Shown: positions 1-6,616, numbered from the stretch's first letter. The stretch: 14,720 nt of DNA from Burkholderiales bacterium (GCA_017880745.1 JADGRR010000020.1:1-14720); one strand, 5' to 3'. The notes: generated by a model not told the origin, from the sequence alone. Numbers and translations are program-made.

Positions 1-795
1 TCACTTGTGCAAAACTGGATAGTCGGGCCGGTGCTCATGTTCGCCCTGGCGATCATTTTCCTTCACGACAAACCAGAATACATGGTTGGTCTCATCATGA
101 TCGGTTTGGCACGCTGCATCGCGATGGTGATTGTCTGGAACGAACTTGCCAAGGGTTCCACAGAGTATGCGGCGGGCCTCGTTGCTTTCAACTCCATCTT
201 TCAAGTGCTGTTCTTCAGCGCCTATGCATGGGTGTTCATCACTGTGCTTCCGCCGTACTTCGGGATGTCTGGTGCTGTTGTAGACATCTCAATCAGTCAA
301 ATCGCCGAGAGCGTCTTCATCTATCTCGGTATTCCGTGCATGGCTGGGGTGCTGACCCGCGTCATCATGCTCCGCTTTGTCTCGAGGGATTGGTATCACA
401 CCCATTTCGTGCCAAAGATCGGGCCAATAACGCTGATTGCGCTGCTTTTCACTATCGTTGTCATGTTCAGCCTGAAGGGCAAGCTGATTATCAGCATTCC
501 GCTGGATGTGGTTCGGATAGCCATCCCCCTTCTGATCTACTTCATCGTGATGTTCCTCATTTCGTTTTTCATGAGCAGACGCTTGGGTGCGAATTATGAA
601 AAAAGCGCCACCCTCTCCTTCACTGCTGCTAGTAACAATTTCGAATTGGCCATTGCTGTTGCTGTAGCGGTCTATGGAATAAATTCCGGAGCAGCATTTG
701 CAGCCGTCATCGGACCACTCGTTGAGGTGCCGGTCATGATTGGCTTAGTCAATGTCGCGCTGCTGTTTAAGAGGAAATATTTCGCTTCGACTTGA
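1..795 (+). CDS. acr3: Acr3-family arsenite efflux permease, 5' end cut off by the window
   Basis: Arsenite/H+ antiporter of the inner membrane (BASS/Acr3 superfamily) that exports As(III). The reading frame is open from base 1, so the GTG at 7 is only the first internal start-like codon. About 264 residues are visible, and family members are about 350, so roughly the first quarter is missing. Family signatures are clear: NWIVGP...PEYM at the start, GLARCIAMV with the membrane Cys (codon 115-117) known to matter for As(III) transport, TAASNNFELAIAVAVAVYG near the end, and GPLVEVPVMI with the conserved Glu (codon 724-726). Several hydrophobic segments fill the chain. Hand-counted lines give about 42-53 % GC, clearly below the downstream genes, which suggests a different origin. 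No terminator follows; the remnant of another acr3 gene begins 46 bases downstream. The family assignment is secure; substrate specificity is inferred from the family. Confidence 0.93.
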   Translation, partial: SLVQNWIVGPVLMFALAIIFLHDKPEYMVGLIMIGLARCIAMVIVWNELAKGSTEYAAGLVAFNSIFQVLFFSAYAWVFITVLPPYFGMSGAVVDISISQIAESVFIYLGIPCMAGVLTRVIMLRFVSRDWYHTHFVPKIGPITLIALLFTIVVMFSLKGKLIISIPLDVVRIAIPLLIYFIVMFLISFFMSRRLGANYEKSATLSFTAASNNFELAIAVAVAVYGINSGAAFAAVIGPLVEVPVMIGLVNVALLFKRKYFAST

Positions 796-804
796 GCCCG
801 CTTC

Positions 805-820
805 TCTACCCATGGGTAGA
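805..820. repeat. 16-bp perfect palindrome just after the acr3 stop
   Basis: TCTACCCATGGGTAGA reads the same on both strands and starts 9 bases after the acr3 stop codon. It lies in the 46-base gap between the intact acr3 and the acr3 tail fragment. It could be a dimeric-regulator operator, a short RNA hairpin, or a scar of the recombination that joined the two acr3 pieces. There is no T-run, so it is not a classical terminator. The function is not known. Confidence 0.5.
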
Positions 821-841
821 AAGAGTGAAGGAAGATAGTAA

Positions 842-1006
842 ATGACGTCTTTCGAGCTAGCTGTAGCCATTAACCTATTCCGCTTCGAATCCGGCGCGGC
901 GCTGGCCACCGTTGTGGGCGTGCTGATCGAGGTGCCGGTGATGCTGCTGGTAGTCACGGCGGTGAATGCGAGCAAGCGCTGGTACGAGGCGGGAAGCCAC
1001 GCATGA
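842..1006 (+). pseudogene. C-terminal remnant of a second, divergent acr3 gene
   Basis: This 54-codon frame runs from ATG 842 to TGA 1004-1006. Its product begins MTSFELAVA and contains ESGAALATVVGVLIEVPVML followed by a hydrophilic tail ending RWYEAGSHA. It matches only the last transmembrane segment and tail of Acr3 proteins (FELA..., SGAA-A-V-G-L-EVPVM) and keeps the functional Glu of the EVP motif. It differs from the tail of the upstream acr3 (GVLIEVPVMLLVV against GPLVEVPVMIGLV), so it is the end of another Acr3 subtype and not a duplication of the same gene. Relative to the family pattern, about two residues seem to be missing after FELAVA. A GAAGGAAG Shine-Dalgarno-like stretch precedes the ATG, so the fragment may still be translated. 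Its stop overlaps the sigZ start as ATGA, implying that the complete ancestor was coupled to sigZ. GC is high, like the downstream genes. Confidence 0.8.
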
Positions 1007-1536
1007 ACTGCCTGATGACAGCCTGGCACGCGCACGAAGCCGAGTTGCGCGGCTGGCTGCGGCATCGAATGCCTAACTCAGTCGATACCGAGGACCTGCT
1101 GCAGGATGTGTTTCTCAAGGCCATGCGCCAGGGCGAGCGTTTCTGTGCGATCACCAACGCCCGGGCCTGGTTGTACGAGGTGGCGCGCAACGCTCTCGCC
1201 GACCGTCTGCGGCTTGCGCGCAATACGGTCGAACTGCCCGAGGACCTGAGTGCCGATACCGAGGAGGCGGCCGCAGTCGATAGCCTGGCAGCGTGCCTGC
1301 CGCGCGTGCTCTCCGAATTGAGTCCAGAGGATCGTGAAGCCATCACCCTGTGCGACCTCGAGCGCCTTCCTCAGGAGGAATACGCGCGGCGCAAGGGGCT
1401 GAGCCTGCCGGGCGCAAAGTCCCGTGTGCAGCGCGCGCGCAGGCGGCTGCGTGAACGGCTCACGCAGGCCTGCCAGGTGCGACTGGACGCCACCGGGCAG
1501 GTCAGCGATTTCGTGCCGCGTCCGCCGCTCGGCTGA
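1003..1536 (+). CDS. sigZ: ECF RNA polymerase sigma factor, SigZ type
   Basis: A 177-residue extracytoplasmic-function sigma factor that directs RNA polymerase to a small stress regulon. Region 2 is visible at about residues 25-70: DTEDLLQDVFLKAM (core binding) and NARAWLYEVARNALADRLR (-10 melting helix). Region 4 lies at about 105-155: LSPEDREAITLCDLERLPQEE and the helix-turn-helix ending SLPGAKSRVQRARRRLRERL (-35 recognition). The tail after region 4, starting at Cys157 (CQVRLDATGQVSDFVPR), is the C-terminal signature of the SigZ group. ATG 1003 is chosen because it overlaps the acr3-tail stop (ATGA) and has GGGAAG seven bases upstream. No anti-sigma factor gene is next to it. The following permease and thioredoxin genes, 110 bases downstream, are its likely targets or partners; this is inferred from gene order. 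Confidence 0.9.
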   Translation: MNCLMTAWHAHEAELRGWLRHRMPNSVDTEDLLQDVFLKAMRQGERFCAITNARAWLYEVARNALADRLRLARNTVELPEDLSADTEEAAAVDSLAACLPRVLSELSPEDREAITLCDLERLPQEEYARRKGLSLPGAKSRVQRARRRLRERLTQACQVRLDATGQVSDFVPRPPLG

Positions 1537-1600
1537 GGACCCGCCCGGGCGCAGTACCCTGGCTGCATCTTTTTGCGGGGTCGCTCGTCTTCACCAGTAA

Positions 1601-1617
1601 GGGCGCAAACCGTGCCC
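1601..1617 (+). other. Small hairpin in the sigZ-permease intergenic gap
   Basis: GGGCGC-AAACC-GTGCCC can form a 6-bp stem (one G-U pair) with a five-base loop in the transcript, 30 bases before the permease ATG. The same 110-base gap also holds the 10-bp palindrome CGCCCGGGCG (1542-1551) and a TTTTT run. No sigma-70 promoter was recognised here. An ECF-type promoter could be present, but I cannot identify one by eye. Confidence 0.25.
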
Positions 1618-1646
1618 ACGCTGAACATGACGAAGGAAACACATCC

Positions 1647-2693
1647 ATGAGCGCTGTTCTTGCCCCGTTGCGGCGCTGGCCCGGCCAGCAGCCGTTGCTG
1701 TTTCTGCTCCTGGCCGCCGCGGCCTGGTTTGGCCTGTATCAGACCCTGATGCCTGCCGCCGAAGCGCTGGTAGCCGCGTTGCCGGTGGAGCGCGACAGCC
1801 ATCTCAGCGGCGCGCTGCTGTTCTTCTTCTACGATATGCCCAAGGTACTGCTGCTGCTCTCCGGCATCGTGTTCGTGATGGGGATGATCAATTCCTACTT
1901 CACGCCGGAGCGCACGCGCGCCCTCCTGGCCGGACGCACCGAGGGCGCGGCCAACGTCATGGCGGCCAGTCTGGGCATCGTCACGCCATTCTGCTCGTGC
2001 TCGGCCGTACCGCTGTTCATCGGGTTCGTGCAGGCGGGCGTGCCGCTCGGCGTGACCTTTTCGTTCCTGATTTCGGCGCCGATGGTCAACGAAGTCGCGC
2101 TCACGCTGCTGTTCGCCATGTTCGGTTGGAACGTCGCCCTGTTGTATCTCGGCCTGGGCTTGTCGGTGGCGATCGCGGCCGGCTGGGTGATCGGCCGGCT
2201 GAAGATGGAAGCGTATCTGGAGGACTGGGTGCGCGACATGCCGCACACTGCCGCGACCGCTGGGGAGGACAGGCTCAGCCTCGGCGAGCGCCTAGACTCA
2301 GGCTTTGCCTCGGTGCGCGAGATCGTCGGCAAGGTCTGGCCCTACATCCTGGGCGGCATTGCGATCGGCGCGGGCATTCACGGCTATGTGCCCGAAGACT
2401 TCATGGCCTCGTTCATGGGCAAGGATGTCTGGTGGGCGGTGCCACTTGCAGTGGTGATCGGTGTGCCCATGTACACCAACGCCGCGGGCGTGATCCCGAT
2501 CGTGCAGGCGCTGCTCGCCAAGGGCGCGGCGCTGGGCACGGTGCTCGCGTTCATGATGAGCGTGATCGCCCTTTCCCTGCCCGAGATGGTGATCCTGCGC
2601 AAAGTGCTCAAAATGCGCTTGATCGCCACGTTTGTCGGTGTAGTTGCCACGGGCATCCTGATCGTGGGCTACGTGTTCAACGCCGTTCTTTAA
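1647..2693 (+). CDS. ArsP/DUF318-family permease (organoarsenical or metal efflux)
   Basis: Polytopic inner-membrane permease of the ArsP_1/DUF318 family, 348 residues. The diagnostic block is TPFCSCSAVPLFIGFVQAG (about residues 113-131), carrying Cys116 and Cys118, followed by FSFLISAPMVNEVALTLLF. A second, related half has GVPMYTNAAGVIPIVQALL near residue 275, the family's two-fold repeat. About 8-10 hydrophobic segments are visible, with a charged cytoplasmic loop in the middle (GRLKMEAYLEDWVRDMPH and on). Characterised ArsP from Campylobacter exports trivalent organoarsenicals; other members are linked to different metals, so the substrate here is open. ATG 1647 has AAGGAAA upstream at good spacing. 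The thioredoxin-like gene follows after 19 bases, a partnership commonly seen for this permease family. Gene context with acr3 and sigZ favours metalloid export. Confidence 0.88.
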   Translation: MSAVLAPLRRWPGQQPLLFLLLAAAAWFGLYQTLMPAAEALVAALPVERDSHLSGALLFFFYDMPKVLLLLSGIVFVMGMINSYFTPERTRALLAGRTEGAANVMAASLGIVTPFCSCSAVPLFIGFVQAGVPLGVTFSFLISAPMVNEVALTLLFAMFGWNVALLYLGLGLSVAIAAGWVIGRLKMEAYLEDWVRDMPHTAATAGEDRLSLGERLDSGFASVREIVGKVWPYILGGIAIGAGIHGYVPEDFMASFMGKDVWWAVPLAVVIGVPMYTNAAGVIPIVQALLAKGAALGTVLAFMMSVIALSLPEMVILRKVLKMRLIATFVGVVATGILIVGYVFNAVL

Positions 2694-2712
2694 TCGACAC
2701 GAGGAATCCGTC

Positions 2713-2961
2713 ATGAAAGAAATCAAGGTACTTGGCACTGGTTGTTGCGGCAGCTGCACCACTACTGTCGCGCTGATTGAGCAAGTGGCGCAGGCCAAGG
2801 GTGTAGCCGTCAGCCTGCAAAAAGTCGAAGACCTGCGCGAGGTCATGAACTACGGGATTATGTCCACGCCGGGCGTGGTCATCGACGGCAAGGTGGTGCA
2901 TGCGGGCGGCGTGCCAAGTCGCGACAAGATCGTACAATGGCTGACTGCCGGACACGCCTGA
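2713..2961 (+). CDS. Small thioredoxin-like redox protein (TM0996/MTH895 type)
   Basis: An 82-residue cytoplasmic thioredoxin-fold protein of the 'redox-active disulfide protein 2' family. The N-terminal strand MKEIKVLGTG leads straight into CCGSC (Cys11, Cys12, Cys15), so the active CxxC is Cys12-Gly-Ser-Cys15 with an extra vicinal Cys11. Further along are KVEDLREVMNYGIMSTPGVVIDGKVV, with the cis-Pro STPGVVIDG that closes the thioredoxin active site, and a C-terminal helix. Length is normal for this minimal family. CGAGGAA precedes the ATG. It lies 19 bases after the permease gene and is almost certainly cotranscribed with it. By inference it could bring a thiol-bound metalloid to the permease, or reduce a disulfide or an As(V) species. 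The vicinal Cys pair would suit As(III) binding, but no such activity is shown by sequence alone. Confidence 0.9.
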   Translation: MKEIKVLGTGCCGSCTTTVALIEQVAQAKGVAVSLQKVEDLREVMNYGIMSTPGVVIDGKVVHAGGVPSRDKIVQWLTAGHA

Positions 2962-2996
2962 ACGCCGCCTGTCAGTACAAAAGAGGAACCACCACC

Positions 2997-3059
2997 ATGC
3001 TGGATCAAGCCCGGGAAGTTGGCCCGAGCACTCTCCTGCGCATGTCGCTCCCAAAATGA
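2997..3059 (+). CDS. Possible 20-residue upstream ORF / leader peptide
   Basis: ATG 2997 to TGA 3057-3059 encodes 20 residues with no recognisable family (starts MLDQAREVG, ends LRMSLPK). It has a far better ribosome-binding site (AAGAGGA, nine bases upstream) than the ATP-grasp start at 3064, which begins four bases after this stop in another frame. This layout fits translational coupling through a leader ORF. It may also be the decayed start of a lost gene. There is no protein-level evidence that it is expressed. Confidence 0.35.
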   Translation: MLDQAREVGPSTLLRMSLPK

Positions 3060-3063
3060 AGAT

Positions 3064-4359
3064 ATGACGTCCTTGAATCGCACCGCTGCCCCGTCGCCCT
3101 TGAATACGGTCGAAGGGCTGAACAAGGCGTGCTTCTGCCGCACCTTGGATGCAGACCGCTTGCGCGAGCAACTGCAAAGCGATTCGAGCCTGGCTGGCCT
3201 GGCGCATCGCATTGCGCAGACGCGACCGCACCTGTTCTCCTCCACGGTCGTCTTTGTTTCGTCCGCGATGGCGGGCATCATCGCGGCCACGGTGGCAGCC
3301 ATCGAGCGTGTCATTGCGCTGCCTGGGTATCAGGCAGCGGCTTTGTCGCGAGCCCCGGCCATTGCACAAATTGGGTTCGGTCCGGTCGGCGCGTTCATGG
3401 GCTACGATTTTCACCTGGACGCGCACGGGCCGCGGCTGATCGAGATCAACACCAATGCCGGAGGCGCCTTGCTCAACGCCGCACTGGCGCGCGCCCAGCG
3501 TTCGTGTTGTGAATCGATGCACTGGGCCTTCACGCCGAACGCTGAACTGCTCACGCTGGAGCAGTCGTTCTTCGACATGTTTGTCGCGGAGTGGCGGCGT
3601 CAGCGCGGCGACGCACCCGTGGGCTCACTCGCGATCGTGGATGACAAGCCTGCAGCGCAGTATCTGGCGCCGGAGTTTGAGTTGCTCCAGCAGTTGTTCC
3701 GGCGCAATGGGGTTGCCGCCAGCATCGCTGACCCGAATGAACTCCGGTGGCACGACCGCACACTCTGGCGCCAAGGCGCGGCGGTGGGCATGGTCTACAA
3801 CCGGCTGACTGACTTCTATCTTTCAGAACCCAGCCATCGGGCCTTGCGCGACGCCTACGAGGCAGGAAGCGTAGTGCTGACCCCGCACCCGCGCGCGCAC
3901 GCGCTGCATGCCGACAAGCGTAACCTCGTAGCCCTTAGCGACGATGAATTGCTGGCCGCATGGGGTGTGTCCGAGGCTGATCGCAGCCTCCTCAAGGCCG
4001 CGGTTCCGCAGACCCGGCTGGTGACGGCCGAACGCGCCGGCGAGCTTTGGGCGCTGCGCCGTCAGCTCTTTTTCAAGCCGGTGGCCGGTTACGGCGGCAA
4101 GGCGGCCTACCGCGGCGACAAGCTGACGCGCCGGGTTTGGGGTGAGATCCAGGCAGGGGATTTCGTCGCGCAGGAGTTGGTGCCGCCGGGCGAACGCCTG
4201 ATCGAGGTGGATGGCGTTCAGGCGGATCTGAAGTTCGATGTGCGCGCCTATACCTACGACGGCAAGGTTCAGCTCCTCGCGGCGCGCATGTATGCCGGCC
4301 AGACCACCAATTTCCGCACCCCGGGTGGGGGTTTTGCGCCAGTGGTCGTGGTGCCGTAG
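3064..4359 (+). CDS. Circularly permuted ATP-grasp protein, substrate unknown
   Basis: A 431-residue soluble protein that I do not recognise by name. The fold is read from motifs. The metal-binding Glu-x-Asn block normally found at the end of an ATP-grasp domain occurs first (RLIEINTNAGGALLNAAL, Glu127, Asn129, Asn131). The nucleotide-binding Lys/glycine loop comes late (FFKPVAGYGGKAAYRG, Lys338, Lys346), followed by LKFDVRAYTYDGKVQLLAARMY (Asp392, Arg394) and a glycine-rich end. That order matches circularly permuted ATP-grasp enzymes such as the glutathionylspermidine synthase relatives. Such enzymes usually join an amine to a carboxylate through an acyl-phosphate. ATG 3064 is preferred over TTG 3019 in the same frame because the N-terminus MTSLNRTAAPSP needs no extension, though its own Shine-Dalgarno is weak and coupling to the 20-residue ORF is likely. 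It sits between the permease/thioredoxin pair and a nitroreductase, so a thiol- or peptide-modifying role is a guess. Confidence 0.7.
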   Translation: MTSLNRTAAPSPLNTVEGLNKACFCRTLDADRLREQLQSDSSLAGLAHRIAQTRPHLFSSTVVFVSSAMAGIIAATVAAIERVIALPGYQAAALSRAPAIAQIGFGPVGAFMGYDFHLDAHGPRLIEINTNAGGALLNAALARAQRSCCESMHWAFTPNAELLTLEQSFFDMFVAEWRRQRGDAPVGSLAIVDDKPAAQYLAPEFELLQQLFRRNGVAASIADPNELRWHDRTLWRQGAAVGMVYNRLTDFYLSEPSHRALRDAYEAGSVVLTPHPRAHALHADKRNLVALSDDELLAAWGVSEADRSLLKAAVPQTRLVTAERAGELWALRRQLFFKPVAGYGGKAAYRGDKLTRRVWGEIQAGDFVAQELVPPGERLIEVDGVQADLKFDVRAYTYDGKVQLLAARMYAGQTTNFRTPGGGFAPVVVVP

Positions 4360-4379
4360 GTCGATGTATATTGGCCGTC

Positions 4380-4973
4380 ATGCATTCGACTACTGACCAG
4401 GAAGCGCTCGACGCGGCGCTCACGCTGATTCATTCGCGCCAGTACATTTCACCCAAGTGGCTCGGTGACCCGGGTCCCGATGCGGAGCAAATCGAGAAAA
4501 TCCTGAGCGCAGCGGGCGCGGCGCCCGATCACCGACGTCTGACCCCTTGGCGCCTGATCATCATCCCGCCGGAGCGGCGCCATCTCTTGGCCGAGGCCTT
4601 TGCCGAGGCGCTTGTCGAGCGCGATGCCGAGGCGACCGAGGTGCAGAAGCACGAGGCGAGAGCAAAAGCTGCCCGCGGTCCTTTCCTGGTCCTGGTGGTT
4701 GCGCGCCTCGATCCCGAGCTGGGGCCGATACATCCGCAGGAACGCATCATTTCGGCGGGCTGTGCGATTCAGAACATGCTGCTTGTCGCCCATGCGCTTG
4801 GGTTCGGCGCGGGCTTATCGAGCGGCAGGGCGCTGTACTCGCAGCAGATGAGATTGCTGTTCGGGCTCGGCGCGCATGAACAGCCGCTTTGCTTCTTGAG
4901 CGTGGGCACCGTCACCAGGCGCAAGGCTGCGCGGCCGAGGCCGGTCATGGCCGACTACACCTCGACCCTGTAA
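4380..4973 (+). CDS. Nitroreductase-family flavoprotein, YdjA-like
   Basis: An FMN-dependent, probably dimeric NAD(P)H oxidoreductase of the small YdjA-like subgroup, 197 residues from ATG 4380. Visible blocks are AGAAPDHRRLTPWRLIIIPP at about residues 45-65 (the YdjA-type APDH...PW FMN/substrate loop), the charged helix RDAEATEVQKHEARAKAARGPFLVLVV in the middle, and SAGCAIQNMLLVAHALGFGAGLSSG at about 125-150, typical of the flavin-binding core. The usual N-terminal NRRS is changed to SRQYIS. A TTG at 4371 in the same frame is placed better relative to an AGGT sequence, so the start may be three codons earlier. It follows the ATP-grasp stop by 20 bases and is probably cotranscribed. It ends 10 bases before the convergent asnS stop. 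The natural substrate is not predictable from sequence. Confidence 0.85.
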   Translation: MHSTTDQEALDAALTLIHSRQYISPKWLGDPGPDAEQIEKILSAAGAAPDHRRLTPWRLIIIPPERRHLLAEAFAEALVERDAEATEVQKHEARAKAARGPFLVLVVARLDPELGPIHPQERIISAGCAIQNMLLVAHALGFGAGLSSGRALYSQQMRLLFGLGAHEQPLCFLSVGTVTRRKAARPRPVMADYTSTL

Positions 4974-4983
4974 CCTGGTTGTG

Positions 4984-6384
4984 TCAGTACCTCGCGCTCC
5001 CCGGCGTGCGCGGGAACGGAATCACGTCGCGCACGTTGGCCAGCCCGGTGATGTAGGACACGGTGCGCTCGAAGCCGAGCCCGAATCCGGCGTGCGGCAC
5101 GCTGCCGTAGCGGCGCAGATCGCGATACCAGCCGTAGTGACCCTTGTCGAGCTTCGCCTCATCCATGCGCGCGTCGAGCACCGCGAGCCGCTCCTCGCGC
5201 TGGCTGCCGCCGATGATTTCACCGATGCCGGGCGCGAGCACATCCATGGCGGCAACCGTCCTGCCGTCATCGTTGAGGCGCATGTAAAACGCCTTGATCT
5301 CCTTCGGGTAATTCATCAGCACCACGGGGCCGCCGACGTGCTTTTCGGCAAGGTAGCGCTCGTGCTCGGATTGCAGGTCCATGCCCCACTTGACGGGGAA
5401 TTCGAACTTTTCCTTCGCCCGCTCGAGGATGCCGATCGCATCGGTGTAATCCATGCGCACGAATTCCTTGTCGACGATGCCCTGCAGCTTGGCGATGACG
5501 CCTTTCTCGACGCGTTCGTTGAAGAACGCCATGTCATCGCCGCGCTCCGACAGCACCGACCCGAGCACGTATTTGAGCAAGGCCTCGGCGAGCGTCGCGT
5601 TGTCGGACAGATCGGCGAAAGCGATTTCGGGCTCGACCATCCAGAATTCGGCCAGATGGCGGCTGGTGTTGGAGTTCTCGGCGCGGAACGTGGGCCCGAA
5701 GGTGTAGACCTTGGACAGCGCGAGGCAGTAGGTCTCGACGTTGAGCTGGCCCGACACGGTGAGAAACGCCTCGCGGCCGAAGAAGTCCTGCGCGTAATCG
5801 ACCTTGCCCTGCGGCGTGCGCGGCAGGTTCGCCAGGTCGAGGGTGGAGACGCGGAACAGTTCGCCCGCGCCCTCGGCGTCCGATGCCGTGATGATGGGCG
5901 TGTTCACCCAGAAAAAGCCCTGCTCGTGGAAGAAGCGGTGGATGGCCTGGGCAGCGGTGTGGCGCACGCGGGTCGTCGCGCCGATGACGTTGGTGCGCGG
6001 CCGCAGATGCGCCACTTCGCGCAGATACTCCATGGTGTGCGGCTTGGGCTGGATCGGATAGGTATCGGGATCCTCGATCCAGCCCACCACCTTGATCCCG
6101 CTTGCCTGCATCTCGAACGGCTGGCCCTTGGCCGGGGAGGGCACGATGGTGCCGGTGGCCTCCACCGCGCAGCCCGCGGTGAGGCGCGTGACTTCATCGG
6201 TATAGTTGGGCAGCGTGTTCGGCGCCACCACCTGCACCGGATGAAAGCACGAGCCGTCGGAAATATGAACGAAGGAAATCCCGGCCTTGGAGTCGCGGCG
6301 GGTGCGGACCCAGCCTTTGAGCGTGACCGGTGTGTCGGCGGGGGCGCGGCCGGAGAGGATTGCTTGGCAGGAGCAGGTTGTCAT
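4984..6384 (-). CDS. asnS: Asparaginyl-tRNA synthetase
   Basis: Class IIb aminoacyl-tRNA synthetase that charges tRNA-Asn with asparagine in the cytoplasm, 466 residues, the normal bacterial length. The N-terminal OB-fold anticodon-binding domain covers about residues 15-100 (VTLKGWVRTRRDSKAGISFV). The catalytic domain has the AsnRS signature GELFRVSTLDLANLPRTPQG and SGQLNVETYCLALSKVYTFG. Motif 2 is FRAENSNTSRHLAEFWMVEP with the ATP-binding Arg, and motif 3 is GFGLGFERTVSYITGLANVR with the conserved Arg, ending DVIPFPRTPGSARY. ATG 6384 gives MTTCSCQAI; the ribosome-binding site is weak (GGGA). It stands alone on the minus strand, convergent with the nitroreductase gene and divergent from the secreted-protein gene. 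A direct asparagine route to Asn-tRNA is therefore encoded. Nothing unusual was seen. Confidence 0.98.
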   Translation of the reverse strand: MTTCSCQAILSGRAPADTPVTLKGWVRTRRDSKAGISFVHISDGSCFHPVQVVAPNTLPNYTDEVTRLTAGCAVEATGTIVPSPAKGQPFEMQASGIKVVGWIEDPDTYPIQPKPHTMEYLREVAHLRPRTNVIGATTRVRHTAAQAIHRFFHEQGFFWVNTPIITASDAEGAGELFRVSTLDLANLPRTPQGKVDYAQDFFGREAFLTVSGQLNVETYCLALSKVYTFGPTFRAENSNTSRHLAEFWMVEPEIAFADLSDNATLAEALLKYVLGSVLSERGDDMAFFNERVEKGVIAKLQGIVDKEFVRMDYTDAIGILERAKEKFEFPVKWGMDLQSEHERYLAEKHVGGPVVLMNYPKEIKAFYMRLNDDGRTVAAMDVLAPGIGEIIGGSQREERLAVLDARMDEAKLDKGHYGWYRDLRRYGSVPHAGFGLGFERTVSYITGLANVRDVIPFPRTPGSARY

Positions 6385-6593
6385 TGGGTCCCGGAAAATG
6401 CAAAAGAAAGAAATGGCGAAAGATGAATTCTACTCTGGCCTTCTTCCCTAGCGGATTGCGGCCAAACGAGGCTTGCCGCGACAGGCTGGAGAGCCAGTAC
6501 TGGCGCGCTTCTCCGGCCGGGTTACAGGTTTCCGTGCCGGTATTGTTCGGTTGCGTACAGACAGCGCCAACGCCTGCGTGGTAGGCTGCACAT

Positions 6594-6610
6594 TTCCTTA
6601 AAAGAAGGAA
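6594..6610 (+). promoter_or_regulatory. Hairpin that can hide the Shine-Dalgarno of the secreted-protein gene
   Basis: TTCCTT (6594-6599) and AAGGAA (6605-6610) are perfectly complementary across the five-base loop AAAAG, and a further T-G wobble is possible at 6593/6611. AAGGAA is also the Shine-Dalgarno sequence, six bases before the GTG start at 6617. The rest of the 232-base gap between asnS and this gene shows no promoter that I can defend. The stem is AU-rich and may be too weak to matter. Confidence 0.35.
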
Positions 6611-6616
6611 GCCATC

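Noticed and set aside
4981..6426. A 481-codon open frame on the + strand opposite asnS
   Set aside because: It is the complement of the confidently identified asnS gene. Its translation is rich in Arg, His, Gly and Ala without any family motif, as usual for antisense frames in high-GC DNA.
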